From Phoronis australis (Eukaryota; Phoronida; Phoronidae): DNA of 64,000 nucleotides. The notes under the pieces are model-generated. The model was not told the DNA's origin and searched no databases. It saw only the letters and a program-made list of their open reading frames with translations. The position numbers and the translations under genes were made by a program. The stretch is from assembly GCA_002633005.1 (NCBI GenBank), contig NMRA01000022.1, positions 62,001-126,000 of the forward strand. The letters are read 5' to 3'. Position 1 is the stretch's first letter. Each line of letters begins with the position of its first letter. Positions 58,348 through 64,000 of the stretch are shown here, piece by piece.

Positions 58348-58936
58348 CAGCGCCAGGTCTTGTGAGCTTGATGTGAAGAGACAACCAATGGTCATTTCTT
58401 CCCGAGCTTACATCATCACTTCTAAACTGAGTAAGGAACAAGGTAAAACCACCATTACAACGGCAACTGGCCTAAATCAAAACTTGTTTTTGACACGAAG
58501 CACTGGTCTAATGTCTAATATCTCAAAGCTGTGCGCAGCGTTTAGTTGACGTCTGCTATCCCAGAAAAGTAGGTCTTTATTACTTGTTATTCAAAAGTCG
58601 GTCTGTATTATCCAAAAAATATTTGTGTTTCATTCTTCAGATGACGAAAAAGTACAACTGATGATGAAAATTGCTTTTTGGAGAGAAAATTTTGTCCCGG
58701 GTATTATGAGGGCTCACATCATATTCTGGTCATCACACCAATGACTCACCCCCACCGCAAAGGACCTCTGTGAGTGAAAATAAAACTATTTGTAGCCCTA
58801 ATCCTGACAAGCAAAAACTCGGGATGGCGGAAGTCAGAGAATCAAACATCGCGCTTCCTCAATATCAATCGAAGTTGTGGAACGCTCTGTTGGACAATCA
58901 AGGTTTTGTAAGTTAGTATGAAGCGCCAAATGGCAC

Positions 58937-59367
58937 GGAATTCGAAGTCTGTCAGTAGGTAACGCCTGTGAGTTTTACACGTCAACGCGTTCGCGTTTTT
59001 GCAATGGCTTAGTGCACTGCGAAGACGATCAACCTAAGTCAGTGATCGACATGAAATGCCTGTGCAATGACAGTCCTTTTTATACATTGACATCGCCAGG
59101 AGTTGTGGACATGAAGCCCCAGGCCTGCAGTTCTCTCAAAATGTCGTCAATTCGGCGCCTGTCAGTCACACTCGTGTACAAGTCTGAATTTTACACCTTA
59201 GGGGAATTGGCAAGTGGGGGTATTTATTATTATTGCGATCTTGTGAATGTACTGCCTCCGCATCACATCAAAAGTTCGTCTGACGCATAAAAGTATAAAA
59301 CACCTACGCGCTCACGCACAAACGTGTAAAAGCCGCACTCGTTACCTACTGAAAGACTTGGAATTCC
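58937..59367. mobile_element. Foldback element with about 60 bp inverted ends
   Basis: The left end ggaattcgaagtctgtcagt and the right end read on the other strand, ggaattccaagtctttcagt, stay similar through aggtaacg and ttttacacgt for about 60 bases. The 310 bp interior has an open frame (59012-59290) with no known domain. Confidence 0.85.
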
Positions 59368-60129
59368 ACGTAATCGTTTAAGATCCTTTTGGCCTTCATA
59401 TGTGAGCCCGACTGTAACATCAGTCACTGTGACAGCGTTGGTGCTTCATGTGAAATAAAATATTCTTGCCAGAAATCCTCGTTGTTGTTACTTTGTCGGA
59501 ATGGTTATCTAACTGTCTGTTTTTTTTAAATTCATTATTGGAAAGGGTAATACTGTGAGTGCACAAATAAGGCAGAAACTGTGCGTATCGAGTTAAAATC
59601 CACCGCCCGTTCATAACGCAACTCTAAAGTACCAAAAAGAGGCTAAGCAACCTTTTTTCCTTGGGCTATTTCTCGACTGATGTCTGCAAAGAATGTTTTC
59701 CATAGGTGATAGGTGTTTTAATATTGACAAGCAGGCTAGTCTACAAAAAAGGCAATTGACACCCAATGTCTAAAATTCCATTCTCGAGTCTACTGCGATT
59801 ATTGTATAACCTTAGTTTGCTCTTGAAGTCCCAGTCATACAATCAAAAAATTCAGAATCGAGTTCGAAATCTGGAGTTTTAATGGTTATTTGTGTAAACC
59901 TTAATGTACTCGAGCATAGAATGATAGATACTTGTCTCGAGTTTGTATTACACTATAGCTACCATCTTATTACTCCCAAGTATTAAACAGGACGGAAAAT
60001 AATTTCGAGTTCAGTTTGGAATACAAATATTACAAGACCAAATCCCCAGTGTGTAGGCACTCTCTCCTGCAACAACGTTATTTTTGGGGTTTTTGATAAA
60101 AAGAAAATTTTAAAAACATTGTTTTATTA

Positions 60130-60420
60130 TTGGGTAAACAGTTTATTTATACCCAAAAGTTTGGATCAAAAAGATTACTTCTAAGTAGATTTTTTAACTT
60201 CATCAAAGAATATTATATGAGTGAAAAGTATAATGCTCGTAAGGATTTGAATTTAGAATTTATACAAAAAAGATGGTGTAACTTTGAAACGGTTTTTCTT
60301 AGCAGTCAATAGGATTAGTTATGGGGTATGCGTGTGTGTGTGTGTGTGTGCGTGTCTGTGGTGTTCTTTGTCTTTTTGTGTAATGTTTTTCTCATTGCCA
60401 ATAAATGTATAAAAAAAAAA
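60130..60420 (+). mobile_element. LINE 3' end: last codons of polymerase ORF, 3' UTR, poly(A)
   Basis: The frame to the stop at 60312 reads KQFIYTQKFGSKRLLLSRFF, NFIKEYYMSEKYNARKDL and LEFIQKRWCNFETVF, the characteristic C-terminus of a LINE polymerase after the reverse transcriptase. A GT-rich 3' UTR, aataaa at 60400-60405 and ten A at 60411-60420 follow. 5'-truncated, as usual for LINE copies. Confidence 0.75.
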
Positions 60421-60615
60421 TTAAAAATATTATAATTCCTGAGGCTCAGGTCTCATAACCACCTTTTCGACAAAATCTTCCACTTCCTGTCACAGATTTG
60501 GAATTTGAGCCTTTTGATGTCATTATAATCCTTGACAATATCTGCTACTAAAATGTTGTCGAACTCGTCAGCATAGAACCCACCTGGCCGACTCACAGCG
60601 CTACCTGGTATCATT

Positions 60616-60669
60616 GTGGAAGTGCATACATTCACCTCGGCTGCAAGATCCTGCAACACAATCTTTGCA
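60616..60669 (-). other. CCCH zinc-finger-like motif
   Basis: The frame reads VCKDCVAGSCSRGECMHFHN: spacing C-x7-C-x4-C-x3-H, as in muscleblind fingers 2 and 4 (SR--C--FH). A possible donor (gtagcg) follows, but the acceptor is poor and no partner finger was found. Either a lone exon or a decayed copy. Confidence 0.35.
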
Positions 60670-61497
60670 AACTCGAAATGCGCCCACGTGTTGGAATAAA
60701 CGTGGGAACGAAGCCATCATGGGGCCGCCCGTGTCACATCTCACAACATCATGCCATCTTCTACTCTGAGAAGTGTTTTCATATGCGAAATGTTGTGATG
60801 AGGAAATTCTGTAGGTAAATGAAAAGGCCGCGATGGTATTTATGATCACTCCAGCCAAAAACAGTTGTTTGCTGTTTTTCGTCTTCTATAATGAGCCCGC
60901 AGTTTTTTTTTGCGCTGCAGCCATTCCTGTTAAATTAGCTCCCAGCGTTGTTTTGAAAGTCACTAGGTGTTTCTGTCGGCCCACCTTTAATTACGGGAAC
61001 CATCTCGAGACTGGTGCTAGATATAGCCCCACGGAAGTAACTTATGAAGTTCCTGGAATTGGTCATATCACGGAATGAGTCATTCATTTTCAACCGGACT
61101 TTTCAAATGTTTATCCCATATTTCTGATTGCGAGGCTGCAACTCAGTCTTTGCCACTTGTCCATGGTTTTGTTTTAGGAAAATACAGTGGTGGCCAAATC
61201 GGCACAGTGTAAAGGAAGATTGTCATGAAAATTAGATTTATTTTTAAAACACGAGTCCATGATGAAAGACCATCATATAGGAATGATTTTTACTCAATTG
61301 GTTTTCACTGAATCTTTTCTTCATATTCTTTCCTTAAGCTAAAAGGAAGTGATGGGTATTTAAAAAAAGCATGTAACAATCTGGGTCGCATGTCTTGCAG
61401 TTGATCAAGCGACCAATCAACGCAAAATCCTGTGTTAATAGCCATGGGTATGTTCTAAGAAAATTGACTTAGCCAAGACAAATTTTAAACTTGTCTC

Positions 61498-61669
61498 AGG
61501 TCCGTTTCAAGAAAAAGATTATAAGTTTGACTGAAGTTTTTGACTTAAGTTTTGTCTTAATTTTGACTAACAAGTTACCGGATGTGGAAGTTTCAAAGTT
61601 TTGGAAGTTGAGACAAATCTTAGACTTAATTCAAAATTGAATTTAAGCCAGTTTCTTGGAACAGGCCCT
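61498..61669. mobile_element. MITE with aggnccgtttcaagaaa ends
   Basis: Left aggtccgtttcaagaaaaag, right end on the other strand agggcctgttccaagaaact. 172 bp, AT-rich interior. Confidence 0.72.
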
Positions 61670-64000
61670 ATCACAATACACTGGCGGATAAAGGGTGTCG
61701 CGTGGAGGAACAGGTGCAGCCACAACTCCTAAAGGAAAGCCTTCCCCCAAAACGCCTTCCAGTGCCGTTTTTTGTCATACCCCTCGGCCCCTATAAATAT
61801 ATATATATACCACGCTCAATACGAATGCTTAAAAATGTTAATTTGAGTGGATACAATGAAAAGTAGCTCTAACACAAAATGAAACTTTCATGATGGCATT
61901 TGCACTTTTCAATTAATCTCTATTTCAGAGGAAAATAGACCCAGGAACTCCTTTCACAGTCTGGAGGTGCCTTCCGACGCAAAATCATCTCGCTAAAATG
62001 CAAGATCATGCAAGACCTCGCAAAATCACGCGAGTGAAAGTCGAATGTTTCTCAAGCATGCGCATCTTTAAGGTGGCGCGAAATGATGAGTCCGTGAAGA
62101 TGGGACGTTGAATTATGGGATAAAATGTACTAGTAAAGATTTTTGGCGCATGCGCTGCGCAAGTATCTGGTGTTTACCGTCGACGAAACGTCGCCACGGT
62201 TTCTGTTCAAATTAGATGGCGTAAGCAACTGTTCTGAACGATTCGCGTCTCGCAGAACTTCACACATCCCGGATTCACCTCGCGAAGGTTTACTACGAAT
62301 ACCATGAGCCATAAGCTTATACACCTAGCTACGCACGGCCATGCACTTTTGGTCACGGTGCAATGAAATTGAAAAGTAGAACATTGTAATTATAAAATTT
62401 CTATTGAAGCATACATTTTACAATACAATCATTCACGCGCAATTATCACGCTACGAACAACTGCATGAGTCAGGCGTTCAAAAATACTTCAAAATTTTCC
62501 TCACTATGATATCCTGTATTTATCAAAATCATGGGACTTACGGTTTTAAAAAATTCTTGATTGGTTTTATGTATTTTTTCTACAATAGGGTCTATGCTTG
62601 ATTAAGATAATCTGTTCATATGTTACAAAACATAACCATGGCAACAGAATTTGGAGAAACTGTCAATAACCAAAATTTTCCTCCGATAGCTTTAAAGTTT
62701 TACTCACTTATGTCAAGTTTCAATCGACATAGATTTCTCAGTAGACCTACATTTGGTATATTTTTGTAAGCCTGATTTTCCGTTCCATCAACACGCGGAA
62801 CTAAAAAAAACGGCTCTAACTTAATAGTTCTCGGTCCTGTTACAGTTTTCCAATTTCACCCCATGTCCTAGTTGTCACACCGCTTAACGCTAGAGTGTTG
62901 AAATTATCCTTTATGTTTTAACTACATGGCTTGAGCGTTAATAACACCATGTTGTCACTGACAATGTTATGATGATGATTAGATATTTCAAATAAGCATT
63001 TCGACGAAAGAGCTATATGCGGTTTCCATGATAACGTATCACGAAATACAACGAAATGAAGCAGACCGTCAGATACGCTCAAGATAATCTTGAGAGGAAT
63101 TTCTTTGTGTTTACAGTAAAACATCTTGTACTGACAAAGATATGTATCTTTTGCAGTTCAAGTTATTTTAACACAAGTCGACATATATAATGTTGCGTTT
63201 CTTACCGTCACCGTGACTTTTCCGTTGATTCTTTCGCATTTAATACATGAGCTAATGCTTGCGTGTATTATTAAAGCCTAGTGCACGCGAAGGGATTTAA
63301 TGAGAAAGTGTCAATGAGTTCTAGGCTCCTTTGACGTTTTTTTATGATTACATTTCTTTGACCATTTAATACACTATTACTCAGAGAACATCCTTGCAAA
63401 GCAGACACAGACATCATTACGGGAAATCCAGGGAATGCAAAAATATTAGTTTTACTTCGTCTAAGTCTAGAGCCGAGCAAGAAAAAAGAAACCCGCCATT
63501 GAATGAGAAAGGTTTACTCCTACTAAATTTTTACCAACAATGGACATGTTCCCCATGTTGAGTGAGTTGCTTTGTACCAAGATTTTTGTGGGACACGTTC
63601 CACATGCCTCCTTGTCAGCCCCTAGACATGCACCATGCGGACAAACCAGACAATATTGTTATTCGATGTGGGCAAAGATACGGTATCTATAAAATCTTTG
63701 ATGTGGGTCCATTGTTCGTTGCAATCCGAAAAAAAATTGAGATTTTCGGTTTACGGATGCAGAATGCAATCCTTGTGCTTTGTAGATTCATGATAAAAAG
63801 TCGTCATTCAGCTAGCGACACCTGCTGGTTATCACTAAATTAGTCTCATTTAAAAATGATTTTGGTTTCAGTTGCATAATATTGTCATGTGAGGTTGAGT
63901 CATATTGTCCCAGATGTCTTGCTGGCGACTGTTGACGCACTTCCCTTTTGCGGTTCTTCCCTTACATAATAACACAAGAAAGACGAAAACTGATGACGTC

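Larger units (their letters stand above)
56928..64000. other. Right-hand 7 kb, no confident gene
   Basis: 5' flank of the dystroglycan gene plus repeats: MITE at 58207, foldback element at 58937-59367, LINE end at 60130, MITE at 61498. A CpG-rich minus-strand open frame near 62130-62324 and a CCCH motif near 60.64 kb are the only possible coding traces. No promoter motif stands out. Confidence 0.45.

Noticed and set aside
1-64000. CRISPR arrays, bacterial operons or an integrated virus
   Set aside because: No spaced direct repeats, no Shine-Dalgarno-led gene runs and no viral capsid or polymerase frames; the genes are intron-containing animal genes.

Overview
This window is nuclear DNA of an invertebrate animal. 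It is AT-rich, the genes are split into many short exons with GT-AG introns, and the sequence between exons is crowded with short inverted-repeat elements, microsatellites and retroelement scraps. The gene content (a CACHD1/alpha2delta-type protein, a Rab32/38 GTPase, a dystroglycan) is metazoan. The exact phylum is not resolved; a marine invertebrate, possibly a deuterostome, is a weak inference from repeat style only. All three recognised genes lie on the minus strand. Exon boundaries were read by eye from splice consensus, conserved protein blocks and codon phase; no transcript or database search was available.

Gene 1 (33929 down to 700, continuing past the left edge): a large secreted or membrane protein of the alpha2delta/CACHD1 family. 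I place 23 coding exons (3537 nt, 1179 codons, in phase throughout): signal peptide, VWA_N, VWA with an intact MIDAS (DESGS and TDG), Cache-type region, Cys-rich CACHD1-like block, then two exons carrying a repeated module that I cannot assign to any family. Intron 1 (8.6 kb) and the 5.8 kb intron 4 are repeat-rich. A degenerate copy of exon 7 lies just upstream of it.

Gene 2 (45616 down to 37584): a Rab32/38-type GTPase with two alternative first coding exons, each with its own start codon, P-loop and switch I. Both are phase-compatible with the same four downstream exons; predicted products are 212 and 221 residues, ending in a CGC prenylation signal.

Gene 3 (56927 down to 48402): a divergent dystroglycan of about 1092 residues in four coding exons: signal peptide, cadherin-like domain, S6-like domain, conserved furin site, long Ser/Thr-rich mucin region, second cadherin-like and SEA-like region, one membrane span and a cytoplasmic tail. 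It lacks the Gly-Ser alpha/beta cleavage motif and the C-terminal PPxY dystrophin-binding motif, and ends in a class I PDZ-type sequence.

The rest is intronic or intergenic: several miniature inverted-repeat elements, a tRNA-like SINE head, a LINE 3' end with poly(A), a probable BEL/Pao-like gag fragment, tandem duplications and microsatellites. There are two ambiguous bases (26278, 55937); the first splits a near-perfect 140 bp tandem duplication that may be an assembly artefact. The right-hand 7 kb holds no confident gene; a muscleblind-like CCCH finger motif near 60.6 kb is the only hint.
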